A DNA stretch of 64,000 bases from the NCBI RefSeq assembly GCF_007741495.1, contig NZ_CP036262.1, positions 620,001 to 684,000 of the forward strand. The letters are read 5' to 3'. Position 1 is the stretch's first letter; every line of letters starts with the position of its first letter. The DNA comes from Roseimaritima multifibrata. GTDB lineage: Bacteria > Planctomycetota > Planctomycetia > Pirellulales > Pirellulaceae. The notes beneath the pieces are model-generated. The model was not told where the DNA came from and ran no database searches. It was given only the letters and a program-made list of their open reading frames with translations. Below are positions 28,986-38,832 of this stretch, piece by piece. The position numbers and the translations under genes were made by a program.

Positions 28986-29620
28986 GAGGACTTCTCCGTT
29001 GAATTAGGGCTTGGGGTCTCGTCTTCGTCCTTCGCGGCTTTTTTCTTGCGGCCGCTGATCGGGGTCGATAGCGGGCCGGAACAGGCATCGTAGATCACCA
29101 GGATATTTAAGATCCCCGCGATCATTGTGTACCAAGTCCCCATTTCGTAGCCTGCCCCTTGGCGTGCGTACCATGCGGACACTTCGTCAGCCGATTGTTC
29201 CATAACCGGGCGGCGTGGGGGGGCCATCAATCCTCCAAACAGAGGTTTCCAGTCAGGGTCGGTGGCGTAACTGAGCGGGCTTCGTACGCCGTCGCCAAAC
29301 TGTTGGGTGGCGTTTTTCATCCGGTAGCCCTCGATCAGGGCGGGCATCGCAATCGCACCGGCGCCCAGTTGGCAAACGTAATGCCAGCGTTTGTCGCCAG
29401 GAATCCATGATGCGTAAACCACGTGGGCTCCACCGACGATAAACCCGACCACGTAGGTGGTCAGGATGCAGGCCATGTAGAGGACGCCTTTTGCATAGCG
29501 TTTTTGATAAAAGTGCCCTGCCCCTGGGAATAGCCAAGCCAGGATGCCCGCAACAGCAGGATTGCGGAGGTCGATCGGAATTCCGTCAACCTCTATCTTG
29601 CTCGGATCGGTTTGCGACAT
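28982..29620 (-). CDS. DUF6677-type multi-helix membrane protein
   Basis: The ATG at 29620 (MSQTDPSKIEVDG) is preferred over an in-frame ATG 17 codons upstream. The protein is 212 residues with the TM2-like signature ILAWLFPGAGHFYQKRYAKG, a further pair of helices (VLYMACILTTYVVGFIVGG), then a polar middle, and a last helix (MIAGILNILVIYDACSG) before a Lys/Glu tail. The family assignment to DUF6677 is from memory of the motif. It is the first gene of the unit that ends in trkA; each junction is an overlap or abutment. Confidence 0.78.
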   Translation of the reverse strand: MSQTDPSKIEVDGIPIDLRNPAVAGILAWLFPGAGHFYQKRYAKGVLYMACILTTYVVGFIVGGAHVVYASWIPGDKRWHYVCQLGAGAIAMPALIEGYRMKNATQQFGDGVRSPLSYATDPDWKPLFGGLMAPPRRPVMEQSADEVSAWYARQGAGYEMGTWYTMIAGILNILVIYDACSGPLSTPISGRKKKAAKDEDETPSPNSTEKSS

Positions 29621-29853
29621 CGGTTTTAAGGGGCTCTGAGGGGGGTGGCGGGAGTCATTTACCTCGCCCATCTTAGCGAAACAGCCGATTGGGGCTAGAT
29701 CAGCGGAAAATAGTCGCGGTTCGCTAGGAAAGTGCGGGTGAATCTCCAGTAGATATTAGAGCGAAAACCGACAGTCCAAAAAACGACAGCCCGTTTTATA
29801 AAGGGGCGCAGCCCAAGCGATTGCGAGAACACTCTCTCAGGCGTTTGCCCTTA

Positions 29854-31182
29854 CTATCGTGTTTCGACCGGCATCAGGCGATCTTGGCCTGGTTCTGCCA
29901 CTTCGCTGGGCTCTTCTTCGACCGGACAGGCAAACGCTCGCTTTTGACCTTGCAGCAGGATGACCAGCCCTATCGCAGAAGTGGCTCCGAAAATCGCGAT
30001 GATTGGCAATTGGTCTTCCGGTGACGCAGCACTGATCCCGGTCGAAATGATCGCTCCGGCCCCCAGCTGAAAAAAGCCCAGCAGGGCCGAGGCACTACCG
30101 GCGTTCTTGCTGAACGGGCCAATCGCCAATGCCGCAGCATTCGGGTTGGTGATCCCAATGCAGCCCAAGAACCCAAGCATCATAGCCAGGGTTCCCGCCA
30201 GTCCCAGGATTCCCGCAAGACTCCCCGCCAGAAACAACAGGGCAAATGCGACTTGGGCCGTGAGGAACCAACGGAACAGTTGTTCGCTGGAGTAGCGGCG
30301 AAGGAGAAGCACGTTCACTTGGCTGGCCCCGATAAATCCTGCTGCCAGAAACGCAAAGATCAAACTGTAGGTGGTGCCTCCGACGCCGAACCCGTCCATA
30401 AATAAAATGGGGGACCCCGCCACATACGTGAACAAGCCAGCGAACGAAAATGCACCGGCTCCGGCATAGGTAGAAAATCGTGGGTGCCGAAAAATCGACC
30501 AATATTCGGCAAAGATCGGTCCGGGCCTAAGCACAATGTCAGGGTCGGGCGTGTGCCCCTCGGGAAGGAGTGTCAAAACCAAAGCCAAAATGCCTGCGAC
30601 GATTAACGCCAACGCATAAAACGCCGATTGCCAGCCTGCAAACTGAATGATTAGGCTGCCGATTGTCGGAGCCAGCAGCGGGGAAACCGCGATGAACAGA
30701 AATAGGCGGGACAACACGCGAGCCGCTTGATTGCGTGGGAAGAAGTCACGCACCATTGCGATCGAAGCTACCTGAGCGACACATCCCCCCAAGCCTTGGA
30801 TGAAACGCAGCCCAATCAATGCGTTGATGTTGGGGGCAAACGCACAGCCTAACGAGGCGATCACAAACAGGCTTAACCCAAACGTCAGCGGCTTCTTGCG
30901 TCCGAATCGGTCAAGCAAAGGTCCGTAGATGATCTGCCCAAGTGCCAACCCCGTGAAGTAACTGGATAGAGTCAGCGCGATGGTGGTGCTGGGGACGCCA
31001 AATTCGGCTGCAAGTTCGGGAAACGCGGGCAGGTAGACATCAATTGCAAACGGACTGACGACACTTAAGGCCCCAAGCAGCGAAATAATAAACAGATCGG
31101 ATCGTTTGGCGGGCAACTTCGGTACCTGTATTTTAGCTGCGAAAGAAGCAAACGATGGCGATGAACGGGCAACCGCTGGCAA
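29854..31182 (-). CDS. Bcr/CflA-family MFS multidrug transporter
   Basis: This 442-residue protein has 12 predicted membrane helices. It shows the Bcr/CflA hallmarks DVYLPAFPELAAEFG in helix 1, GQIIYGPLLDRFGRKKPL (the MFS loop motif), and RFIQGLGGCVAQVASIAMVRD in helix 4. Members are proton-driven drug or metabolite exporters in the inner membrane. There is no regulator next to it. The N-terminal 25 residues before the first helix are slightly long, but no better start is visible. Confidence 0.92.
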   Translation of the reverse strand: MPAVARSSPSFASFAAKIQVPKLPAKRSDLFIISLLGALSVVSPFAIDVYLPAFPELAAEFGVPSTTIALTLSSYFTGLALGQIIYGPLLDRFGRKKPLTFGLSLFVIASLGCAFAPNINALIGLRFIQGLGGCVAQVASIAMVRDFFPRNQAARVLSRLFLFIAVSPLLAPTIGSLIIQFAGWQSAFYALALIVAGILALVLTLLPEGHTPDPDIVLRPGPIFAEYWSIFRHPRFSTYAGAGAFSFAGLFTYVAGSPILFMDGFGVGGTTYSLIFAFLAAGFIGASQVNVLLLRRYSSEQLFRWFLTAQVAFALLFLAGSLAGILGLAGTLAMMLGFLGCIGITNPNAAALAIGPFSKNAGSASALLGFFQLGAGAIISTGISAASPEDQLPIIAIFGATSAIGLVILLQGQKRAFACPVEEEPSEVAEPGQDRLMPVETR

Positions 31183-31304
31183 GTCCGTAACGTATTTGGA
31201 AACCGCCTATGCAGGTAGAGGGCCGAATCGAATAACATGACGGTTGCTTTTAATGTTCAAATCACCATCCCCGCCCACCAATCCATCCGATCCCCCAGGT
31301 CACC

Positions 31305-32213
31305 ATGTCGCAGTTCAAGCTGAGTAACCTTATTGCCGCAACCTATACCCCGCTGAATGCGGATGGTCGCTTAAATCTTCAGCAGGTAGGGCCGTTGGTG
31401 GAGCATCTGCTCGGTAGCGGAGTCACGGGGCTGTACGTCTGCGGCAGCACCGGAGAAGGGATGTCGCTCAGCTGTGAAGATCGCCGATCGGTGACCGATG
31501 CCTTCGTCACCGCGGCTGCCGGCCGAGTCCCCGTGATCGTTCAGGTGGGGCACAATAGCCTTGACGATGCCAAGCAGTTGGCAGCCCATGCACAACAGGT
31601 CGGCGCCGACGCGATTTCCGCGACCTGCCCTTCCTATTTCAAAGTCGGAACGGTTGGCGGGTTGGTCGACAGCATGGCCGAAGTCGCGTCAGGAGCCCCG
31701 GAACTTCCTTTCTACTATTACCACATTCCGATGCTGACCGGATCCAAGATCGACATGGTTCCGTTTTTGACCGAAGGGGTCGCACGGATCCCGAATCTGG
31801 TCGGACTGAAATATACCGACACCGCGCTGCATGAGTTCCAGGAGTGCTTTGAGTTGCAGGATGGGCGATTCGATGTGGTGTGGGGCTGCGATGAAATGTT
31901 GTTGGGCGCCTTAGCAACAGGAGCGCAAGCGGCGATCGGCAGTACCTATAACATCGCCGCACCGTTGTATGCCCGCCTGATCGAAGCATTCGAAAAAGGA
32001 GATCTGCAGGAAGCCCGTCGTCTACAGGGGCTGTCGATCCAAATGATCCGCACCATCAACCTGTACCCCTTTCATCCCGCGATGAAAGCTGTCCTTAAAA
32101 TGAAAGGCATCGACGTAGGAGGCTGCCGGTTACCTCAAGGAAAATTGACTGCGGAAGAAGCCAAGTCCCTGCAAAGCAAACTTCAGTCGATAGGCTTCTT
32201 CGATTGGTCCTAA
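31305..32213 (+). CDS. N-acetylneuraminate lyase-like dihydrodipicolinate synthase family protein
   Basis: This 302-residue TIM-barrel protein has the substrate-carboxylate motif GSTGEG, the Tyr in FYYYHIPMLTG, and the Schiff-base lysine in NLVGLKYTDT. The pair YYYHIP and GLKYTD is more like N-acetylneuraminate lyase than dihydrodipicolinate synthase. It would split sialic acid to N-acetylmannosamine and pyruvate in the cytoplasm. A sialidase gene at 9936-11144 and a sialidase remnant at 48.2 kb fit a role in sialic-acid use, though the genes are not adjacent. Without structure data, another aldolase substrate is possible. Confidence 0.87.
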   Translation: MSQFKLSNLIAATYTPLNADGRLNLQQVGPLVEHLLGSGVTGLYVCGSTGEGMSLSCEDRRSVTDAFVTAAAGRVPVIVQVGHNSLDDAKQLAAHAQQVGADAISATCPSYFKVGTVGGLVDSMAEVASGAPELPFYYYHIPMLTGSKIDMVPFLTEGVARIPNLVGLKYTDTALHEFQECFELQDGRFDVVWGCDEMLLGALATGAQAAIGSTYNIAAPLYARLIEAFEKGDLQEARRLQGLSIQMIRTINLYPFHPAMKAVLKMKGIDVGGCRLPQGKLTAEEAKSLQSKLQSIGFFDWS

Positions 32214-32540
32214 AATAGGACAAGCGATTGGTGTCCCGGCCAGGGAAACCCCTTTCCTCATAGCCACCCCAAGAACCCCGTAGCTACCTTCGCCAGAAGG
32301 TGGACCTGCGAGGTTTTCCACGCTCTGGCGATCCTCACTGCGAGATCTTGCGGACTCCGGTTACCATAGTTGCTTGGGCCGTTTGGCTCCTTGTTGCTGA
32401 AGAAGTTCAAAAAAATGCCAAACCTGTTAGTGGTCGTCTTTCAATGGCTGGCACCAATCGGAGAGTCCAAAACCGCGTCTGGCATGATCGGTCTCGCGGC
32501 ATTTCCCGAAACCAACCGCTCAAACCCTGGTAAACGCACC
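32214..32540. other. Intergenic gap, no feature seen
   Basis: The 327-bp gap contains a copy of the genome's ACGCTCTGGCGA word near 32320. An open frame starting with TTG at 32370 runs into the next gene, but it lacks a signal peptide and is not counted as coding. Confidence 0.5.
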
Positions 32541-33485
32541 ATGCATTCAACAGCCTTACTTGTTCCTTTCCTACTGTTCGCCACTGCTGCGTTGGCACAG
32601 CATCCGCAGATCCCGGTGGGCCCAAATGCGGACCTTGGTGGCGTTCTTCTCATGCCAGCTGGCGACGAGTGGAATCGCGATGTGTCAAAAGACCCGGTCG
32701 ATCCACGAAGCGACGCCATCATTGCCAAGATCGGTGCTCAGACGAGGCTGCATGAAGACTTCGGTCTGATCTGGAAGGGGGCGCCGGGCGGCATCCCGTA
32801 TTACGTGGTCAGCGGTGACCAGCCCAAGGTGCCCGTGGCGTTTGCCTATGCGGGCGAAAGTGATCCAGGACCCTATCCCATTCCGCCAAATGCTCCTATC
32901 GAGGGCGGCCCGGAAGGGGCTGGCGACCGTCATGTGATTGTCCTGGACAAAGATAACTGGCGTCTTTACGAGATGTTTCACGCGTTCCCCATCGACGGCG
33001 GTAAGTCTTGGAAAGCGAGTAGTGGTGCGATATTTGATCTGAAAGATCTGAAGCCGCGTCCCGCAGGCTGGACTAGCGCCGATGCTGCAGGGTTGCCGAT
33101 CCTGCCTGGCCTGGCTCGCTACGATGAACTTTGTGTGAAAAAGAAGTTGACGCACGCGTTGCGATTTACAGTGAAAAAGTCTCGCCGCGCCTACGTTTTC
33201 CCGGCCTCCCATTTCGCGAGCAAACACAACGATCCAGATTTGCCCCCCATGGGCATGAGAGTGCGACTGAAAGCGGATTTTGACACTTCCAAGTTCAGCG
33301 GCCCGGCGCGAGTACTCCTCGAAGGATTAAAAACGTACGGCATGATTCTGGCCGACAACGGTGGCGACTGGTTTGTCAGCGGCGCTCCCGACGATCGCTG
33401 GGTGCATGATGAACTGACCCCAATTCGGCAAGTCAAAGGCAGCGACTTCGAAGTCGTAAAAATGGGGCCGATGACGATGCGGTAG
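32541..33485 (+). CDS. Exported protein of a conserved family of unknown function
   Basis: The ATG at 32541 gives a 314-residue protein with a signal peptide (STALLVPFLLFATAALA). The body is dense in conserved-looking segments: DPRSDAIIAKIGAQTRLHEDFG, GIPYYVVSGDQP, SDPGPYPIPPNAPIEGGPEG, GDRHVIVLDKDNWRLYEMFHA, WTSADAAGLPILPGLARYDE, and LKTYGMILADNGGDWFVSG. I recognise this as a family found in many Acidobacteria and Planctomycetes with no known function. The fold looks beta-rich. It lies 64 bases upstream of the BNR propeller gene on the same strand and may be co-expressed with it. Confidence 0.85.
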   Translation: MHSTALLVPFLLFATAALAQHPQIPVGPNADLGGVLLMPAGDEWNRDVSKDPVDPRSDAIIAKIGAQTRLHEDFGLIWKGAPGGIPYYVVSGDQPKVPVAFAYAGESDPGPYPIPPNAPIEGGPEGAGDRHVIVLDKDNWRLYEMFHAFPIDGGKSWKASSGAIFDLKDLKPRPAGWTSADAAGLPILPGLARYDELCVKKKLTHALRFTVKKSRRAYVFPASHFASKHNDPDLPPMGMRVRLKADFDTSKFSGPARVLLEGLKTYGMILADNGGDWFVSGAPDDRWVHDELTPIRQVKGSDFEVVKMGPMTMR

Positions 33486-33549
33486 AGTTTTTTCACATGA
33501 AAAGCACTACCTTTGATTTTTCTTGCCAAACTCAACGTCTGTGAACTCC

Positions 33550-35694
33550 ATGTCCCACCTGCTCGCACCAAAACGAATCATCGCGTACCACTTGCGCGGT
33601 GTGGCAGCGGTCTGTTGTCTGCTGTTTCTTCTTTGTCTGGGCATAGGTCAACAAAGTCTTGCCGCAGCCCCACCGGTATGGCAGCCTTTCGGTCCCGGTG
33701 GTGGCGGCTGGATCGAGGATGTCGTGTCCCATCCAACGAATCCACAGGAAGTCTGGGCGATGACGGATCTGAGCGGCTTGTTTCGCTCGCAGGATGCCGG
33801 CGTGACGTGGCGGAAGATGTCTTCGGACGTCGAGCGTGGTGTGGTGGCTCGGAAGCAGATCGTCTCGCATAACCGGCAGTTTGCCATTGATCCCACCGAG
33901 CCGAACCGAATGTACTGGGGTGTGTGCGGCATGATCTGGAGTAGTCAGGACGGCGGTGTGAGTTGGCAGGCCTCGTATGGCAATCCGCCTGCTCCGGGGA
34001 ATGACAAGCGGACCGGCGTCGGTCACGCGATGACGGTCGCGAATGATGGGACGGTATTCGCGCTCGATCATGAAAGTGTGTTGCGTACGTCCCGCGATCA
34101 CGGCGCAACTTGGAGTGAACTAACCAAGCCGCCGGTGGCACAGAATAGCAGCGACACGCCCGCGTTTCCTTTTTGCCTTGCCGATGGCACGTTATGCGTC
34201 GCCTGTCGCCCATCCGCGGGGCTCGCGGTTTCTAACGATGGTGGCAATTCTTGGTCAACCAAGCTTGCGACCAGCATTATCCTGAATGCATGTGCCGCAC
34301 CCGCGGGCACCGGGCATGATGGCACGCTCTATGCGTTTGATTCCACGGGACGACTGCATCGCAGCGAAGATAGTGGCAAAACATTTGTCGTGATCAAAGA
34401 GACCCGGCATCAATGGAAACCCGGGCTCCGCTTCGCCGGAGGCTTGGCGGTTTCCAAATCAGGCAAGGTCATGCTCTGGGCGCTCGGCGAGACGGTGGTG
34501 AGTATGGATTGGGGGGAATCATGGACTCGGCATCGTATCGAAACAAATTGGCAGCGAGGCAGTTACGCTGGCATGAATCGGTATGCCTCGCCGGAAGGCA
34601 AGTGCAGTGCGCTCGCGGTCACTGCCGATGGAAACGTTTGGTTGAAGTGCGACAGCTCGTTGATGTGTCGGAGCACGGACGATGGTGTGAGCTGGACGGG
34701 TAGCACCGAAGGGCTGCAAGTGCTCTGCTATTTCCAAGGTGCCGCCGTGAGTCCCCATTCCCCGCACCAAGCCATGGTCGCAGCCTTAGATCAAGGTGTC
34801 TTCAAAACCAGTGACGACGGCAAGTCCTGGCAACCAATGCGAATTCAACCGGAGTGGTGGGATGACAAGTGGCAGAATCACGACGGTAGCGTCGTTAAAG
34901 CTCACCCGACGAAGCCGGAGACTTGGTTCGCCATCATCCATGGCCATGGCGGCACTCGGCATCCCCGTTTACATCGTACCGATGATGGTGGCGAATCCTG
35001 GCGTCTCGTTCTTGATGTGAAAAAAAAGTTCGGCGGCGATTGGGGTAGATGGCTGAGTGATGCCGAGATGGGGGATCTCTGCTTCGATCCCATAAACCCC
35101 AATATCATCTATCTGTCTAATTACCAGCTTGGTGTCTTGCGGAGCGAAGACGGTGGCGCGACGTGGGTTCATACGCTCAAGGCAAAGAACGGGCTCAACC
35201 TGGTGACCTCCCCGAGCGGGCAGCATGTTTATCTGCAATGCCTGAAACGTAACGGACTTTATGCCAGTCACGATCGTGGTCTGACCTGGGGCATCACTTA
35301 TGCCGCAGATGGAGTCGACGGTCTTGCTCATCACCCAACGGATGAGAGCACGCTCTTTGTCAACGATGGACAGCACGAGAATTACTGGAGCTACAAGGGG
35401 CAGCGGCCCTCGAAGCTGCTCAAAAGCACTGACGCAGGGAAGACTTGGAATGAGCTCGCCCGGCTGGACGGCGGTCCACTCTACGTCGATCCCGTGAAGC
35501 CCAGCGTAATGCTAACCAGCACACTGCATGGACGCGGAATTCTGCGCAGTACGGATGGGGGAATGACGTGGCACGAATTTCACTTCGACGCCCCCAGTCA
35601 CACGACACGCGGCTTCACTTACGGCGGCCTGCCCGGCAGCGTGCTGTACCACATGTTTGGGAACATGGCACGAACAACACAGCTTTATAAATGA
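33550..35694 (+). CDS. Secreted BNR/Asp-box beta-propeller protein (VPS10/GH74-like)
   Basis: The ATG at 33550 starts a 714-residue protein with a signal peptide (GVAAVCCLLFLLCLGIGQQSLA). Many Asp-box repeats follow: SQDAGVTW, SQDGGVSW, SRDHGATW, SNDGGNSW, SEDSGKTF, STDDGVSW, SDDGKSW, TDDGGESW, SEDGGATW, SHDRGLTW, STDAGKTW, STDGGMTW. At about 12 repeats it resembles the two-propeller layout of GH74 xyloglucanases and VPS10-like proteins. Catalytic Asp residues of GH74 cannot be assigned with certainty. It is probably a glycan-binding or glycan-cleaving protein outside the cytoplasm. Confidence 0.85.
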   Translation: MSHLLAPKRIIAYHLRGVAAVCCLLFLLCLGIGQQSLAAAPPVWQPFGPGGGGWIEDVVSHPTNPQEVWAMTDLSGLFRSQDAGVTWRKMSSDVERGVVARKQIVSHNRQFAIDPTEPNRMYWGVCGMIWSSQDGGVSWQASYGNPPAPGNDKRTGVGHAMTVANDGTVFALDHESVLRTSRDHGATWSELTKPPVAQNSSDTPAFPFCLADGTLCVACRPSAGLAVSNDGGNSWSTKLATSIILNACAAPAGTGHDGTLYAFDSTGRLHRSEDSGKTFVVIKETRHQWKPGLRFAGGLAVSKSGKVMLWALGETVVSMDWGESWTRHRIETNWQRGSYAGMNRYASPEGKCSALAVTADGNVWLKCDSSLMCRSTDDGVSWTGSTEGLQVLCYFQGAAVSPHSPHQAMVAALDQGVFKTSDDGKSWQPMRIQPEWWDDKWQNHDGSVVKAHPTKPETWFAIIHGHGGTRHPRLHRTDDGGESWRLVLDVKKKFGGDWGRWLSDAEMGDLCFDPINPNIIYLSNYQLGVLRSEDGGATWVHTLKAKNGLNLVTSPSGQHVYLQCLKRNGLYASHDRGLTWGITYAADGVDGLAHHPTDESTLFVNDGQHENYWSYKGQRPSKLLKSTDAGKTWNELARLDGGPLYVDPVKPSVMLTSTLHGRGILRSTDGGMTWHEFHFDAPSHTTRGFTYGGLPGSVLYHMFGNMARTTQLYK

Positions 35695-36118
35695 TCCGGT
35701 AGAGCTAGTGATCGCGCACGATTCAGCCGTTTGAAACTGGTGTTGGCTAGTTCGAAATTCTCAGAATTTTGGCTTTTGTTCGCGACGTCTGATCGGTGTG
35801 CGTGATGGTGTTGAAGCCCAGCAGTTCTTCGCGGTTTCGGCTCTTGTTCTGGATCGTTCCCCTGAGCGGGGGGCGGGAAAAGCGGCCATCGAGAATTGCC
35901 TGATTCCTCTCGAATCTCGGTGAATATCTGTTTTCTTTGGCCCTCGGCGTCTGCCAATCTCGCACTGCGGTACGTAGAGGCTCCCTTCGTGGGGGATCGC
36001 TAATCGAGTTCGACAGCTTGATTCGTTACGTTGTATCCCTGGTAGTCCTGGTTGCACTGCTTGGTTGACGATTGACCGAATTTTCAAATCACATCACCCA
36101 ACCTGAAGGAACTCCAAG
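35695..36118. other. Intergenic gap with no supported gene
   Basis: In 424 bp no reading frame carries a recognisable domain. Short minus-strand frames here are Arg/Ser-rich and look random. An AAGGAA ribosome site just before 36119 belongs to the next gene. Confidence 0.5.
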
Positions 36119-37111
36119 ATGATCCATCGCTTCAAGCCGAGGCTTTTGACTCTGTCCTTGATGCTCGGTTTGCTCTCCTTCGGTTCTGGCTGCGGGCCGA
36201 GAGGCGAAACGATCCCTCAAAAGGTCGTTCAGGCAGTGAATCCCGATCACTTTGTCGAGGAAAGCTTGGTCGAGCCGATTCGGAAGGAGATGCGGACACT
36301 CAGTGACGGGAGCCAAGCGGAATGTTATGTGATCACCACCAAAGCCGTTCCTCCGGATCATCCGCTCGGTCCATGGGCACCCAAACACGTGACCGATGGC
36401 GAGGATAAAGGGGGTATTTGGATCAAGGATGGGCACGTCTACAACGTTTCTGGTGAATTTGTCGCTCACCTGGATGAGCTTTACGATGATCCTGAATGGA
36501 ATTTGGTGCGGGAAGATGGAAGCATAAAAGTGACCGATACGGAAGAGGCTTTCAACTTGGCCGCGCGACCGAACGTTGATCCTCGTTACGAAAATTACGC
36601 GGTCGAGTGTCCGCCGGATGTGGTTGAGTGGAAGAGCTACCACAACGTGTACGTGATTCCAGTGAGCCCGGTTTATCGATCGGTCACGACCGATTTCCAT
36701 CGGGTCGGCGACGGACATTCCCCAGTTGGAGTCGCGTTCAACGGCGTCAAGTACGATCCGCCAGCACCGATTCACATGATCATCAAAGCTCACACGATCG
36801 CGCCGTTTGATCATTCAGGCGGACACGTCAATCCACACGCCGGGTACCACTACCATGCTGCCACGGGGAAGACCAAAGAGATCGAGCAGTCGGACGGGCA
36901 CTCACCATTGATCGGATATGCGCTGGATGGTTTTGGCATCTACGCTCACTTGGACACCGTCGGCAAGGAGCCAGAAGGCCTGGACGAGTGCAGCGGGCAC
37001 TACGACGACGTTCGCGGCTACCACTATCACGCCGGTGCAGCAGGAGACAACCAAATCATCGGTGCGTTTCGAGGTATCGCAGGATCCGCCGAAATCGTCA
37101 AACCGAAGTGA
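36119..37111 (+). CDS. YHYH-domain lipoprotein
   Basis: This 330-residue protein has a signal with lipobox (LSFGSGC), so it is probably lipid-anchored. The C-terminal half has the His-rich YHYH motifs HVNPHAGYHYHAATG and DVRGYHYHAGAAG, and between them the conserved segment GHSPLIGYALDGFGIYAH. The N-terminal half (WAPKHVTDGEDKGGIW, YNVSGEFV) is typical of longer family members. The His clusters suggest metal binding, but no activity is established. A good ribosome site (AAGGAA, seven bases upstream) supports the start. An insertion element begins about 24 bases after its stop. Confidence 0.88.
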   Translation: MIHRFKPRLLTLSLMLGLLSFGSGCGPRGETIPQKVVQAVNPDHFVEESLVEPIRKEMRTLSDGSQAECYVITTKAVPPDHPLGPWAPKHVTDGEDKGGIWIKDGHVYNVSGEFVAHLDELYDDPEWNLVREDGSIKVTDTEEAFNLAARPNVDPRYENYAVECPPDVVEWKSYHNVYVIPVSPVYRSVTTDFHRVGDGHSPVGVAFNGVKYDPPAPIHMIIKAHTIAPFDHSGGHVNPHAGYHYHAATGKTKEIEQSDGHSPLIGYALDGFGIYAHLDTVGKEPEGLDECSGHYDDVRGYHYHAGAAGDNQIIGAFRGIAGSAEIVKPK

Positions 37112-37134
37112 GCCCACAGAAAAGGGGTCAGGAG

Positions 37135-38656
37135 CGAATGGCACTTAATCCGCGTAAGTCCTATGCTTCACCGGGTTTGTAGTCGTGGCGTGGTTTCTGC
37201 ATGATCTTTGGCCGTCGCTTGAGCACCCTGGGTTCGTAGCGATCCGGACGGTTGCCGACGACGTGCTGCAAGCAGCAGCGATACAGCACTTCGCACAGTT
37301 CATCAACGTTACTGATCAGACCCAGCACCGGCAGCATGTCCGACACCGTCGTGAGCGTTGACTTGAAACTGATTTGCCAAGGTTGCACGTCGCCCTCTAT
37401 CGCGACCTCGGCCATCACGCCGCGGATCAGATTGTAGGCGAGCATGTGCGCACGAATCTCGTTGCGAACGCGATGCGGTTTCTTGCAGCGCAGATGTTCC
37501 ATTTGCATGATCGTCTTGAGGCTTCGCAGATTCAGCTCTGCTTGCCATCGCCTGCGAAACAGAGTTGCGATATCTTCTTTGGTGTAGTTAGTGTCATCCA
37601 AAAGCGACGTGTGAACGATGATCTCGCGTGTTCGAAATCCTGTGTTGGCAATACGAATCTTGATCTCGCGAATCGTGATGAAGTCGGGATACGTTTTGTA
37701 CTCCTCGACGCTCATCCAAGCCGGGCGTAATGGCTTAGCGATTTGGATTGAGTGGTCGTCTTTTCCGTATCGAATGCCGGTCCGAAAGTCGCTCCTGCGC
37801 ATTGGATGTTTACGAACGACTACATGCCCGTCGCGCTGCATGACTCGCGCCATTTCGAACCACCCCGCATACGCGCGATCGGCAAGGAAAACGTCGGTTT
37901 CTTCAATGATTTGATCGATCTGCCGAAATAGACTCACTTCGTGGGTGAGCTTGCCTTTGTACCGTCCCGTCGCCATCTCCAGTACGACTCCAGTGGACAA
38001 AGCGAACAAGACAACGCCGCGCAGGATCGGGAATCCACAGCCTGGTGCTTGGCTGGAAAGTTGCGGGTATTCGGCCTGGTTGTCACGCGTGTTCGCCATC
38101 GTGACGGTCGCACCATCGGCGGTGATCACTCGGTGTCCTAACCACAGCCAATGATTAGGAGCCTTGGCTTCGATTGCCTGTCCGCTGGACGTTACCAGGC
38201 GATGCATCGCAGACTCGTCGAGTTTGTCACGGGCGATGCAGTATGCACCGGTCTGCGCCGAGCATGATCGTTGACGATTGGCGACTCGATAGGTGATCAG
38301 CTTGGTGACTGCCGAGACACAACCATGGTGGATGCTCATTACTTGCGATAAAAACACCCACAGGGTCACCGAGGTGTTGTAAACTCGAGCCGCGTCCAGA
38401 ATCGAGGTTGCCTCACCAAAGGCCGACGCGATAGTCTCTTTGGAGAGAAGGGACGCGAAGTACAAGTCGCCGCACTGGCGAGCGTGATGGACTCGATTGC
38501 GAAACGAATCAAACGATTGATAGCACACAGGGGGCTTCCTTGCTTGATGTGTTTGGGAGGTTAGATATCCAAACTCATCGCAGGTGAAGCCCCTTGCTGT
38601 CAATCGATGCTAACGCCTGACGTACCAACAACTTGTCGCGGATTAAGTGCCATTCG
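37135..38656 (-). mobile_element. IS4-family insertion sequence, complete
   Basis: Perfect 20-bp terminal inverted repeats (CGAATGGCACTTAATCCGCG at 37135-37154 and its complement at 38637-38656) bound a 1522-bp element with one transposase gene. The sequence GGGTCAGG lies just outside both ends (37125-37132 and overlapping 38656-38663), but spacing differs by two bases, so a target duplication is not proven. Confidence 0.88.
37161..38603 (-). CDS. IS4-family DDE transposase
   Basis: This 480-residue protein has the DDE catalytic set: first Asp in ITADGATVTM, second in VFLADRAYAGWF, and the Glu in FRRRWQAELNLRSLK, which is the Y-(2)-R-(3)-E-(6)-K signature of IS4. The gene fills the element between the inverted repeats. 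The frame is intact, so the element may still be active. It lies right after the YHYH gene and before a patch of transposase remnants. Confidence 0.92.
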   Translation of the reverse strand: MTARGFTCDEFGYLTSQTHQARKPPVCYQSFDSFRNRVHHARQCGDLYFASLLSKETIASAFGEATSILDAARVYNTSVTLWVFLSQVMSIHHGCVSAVTKLITYRVANRQRSCSAQTGAYCIARDKLDESAMHRLVTSSGQAIEAKAPNHWLWLGHRVITADGATVTMANTRDNQAEYPQLSSQAPGCGFPILRGVVLFALSTGVVLEMATGRYKGKLTHEVSLFRQIDQIIEETDVFLADRAYAGWFEMARVMQRDGHVVVRKHPMRRSDFRTGIRYGKDDHSIQIAKPLRPAWMSVEEYKTYPDFITIREIKIRIANTGFRTREIIVHTSLLDDTNYTKEDIATLFRRRWQAELNLRSLKTIMQMEHLRCKKPHRVRNEIRAHMLAYNLIRGVMAEVAIEGDVQPWQISFKSTLTTVSDMLPVLGLISNVDELCEVLYRCCLQHVVGNRPDRYEPRVLKRRPKIMQKPRHDYKPGEA

Positions 38657-38705
38657 GGTCAGGCCTCTTTGATTTGACCGGTTTATCTGTCTTGCACGCA
38701 ACCTC

Positions 38706-38795
38706 ATGCCGTCGCGTTCGCGACTCTTAAGGTGCTAGGGGGCATGTTCCTGGGACTTGCGTCCCAGGCTTTCGCATGCCGTCGCGTTCGCGACT
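38706..38795. repeat. REP-like repeat cluster
   Basis: The 20-mer ATGCCGTCGCGTTCGCGACT occurs at 38706-38725 and 38776-38795. Between them is TGGGACTTGCGTCCCAGGCT (38751-38770), itself a small palindrome, which recurs exactly at 39467-39486. This looks like repetitive extragenic palindromes, which fits the REP-associated transposase remnants beside it. Confidence 0.75.
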
Positions 38796-38832
38796 GTGCC
38801 CTTTCGAAGAGAATTGTATTCGTGGTGAATAA

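Noticed and set aside
37125-38663. GGGTCAGG as an 8-bp target duplication of the IS4 element
   Set aside because: The distance from GGGTCAGG to the inverted repeats differs by two bases between left and right, and GGGTCAGG also belongs to the nearby RAYT end repeats.
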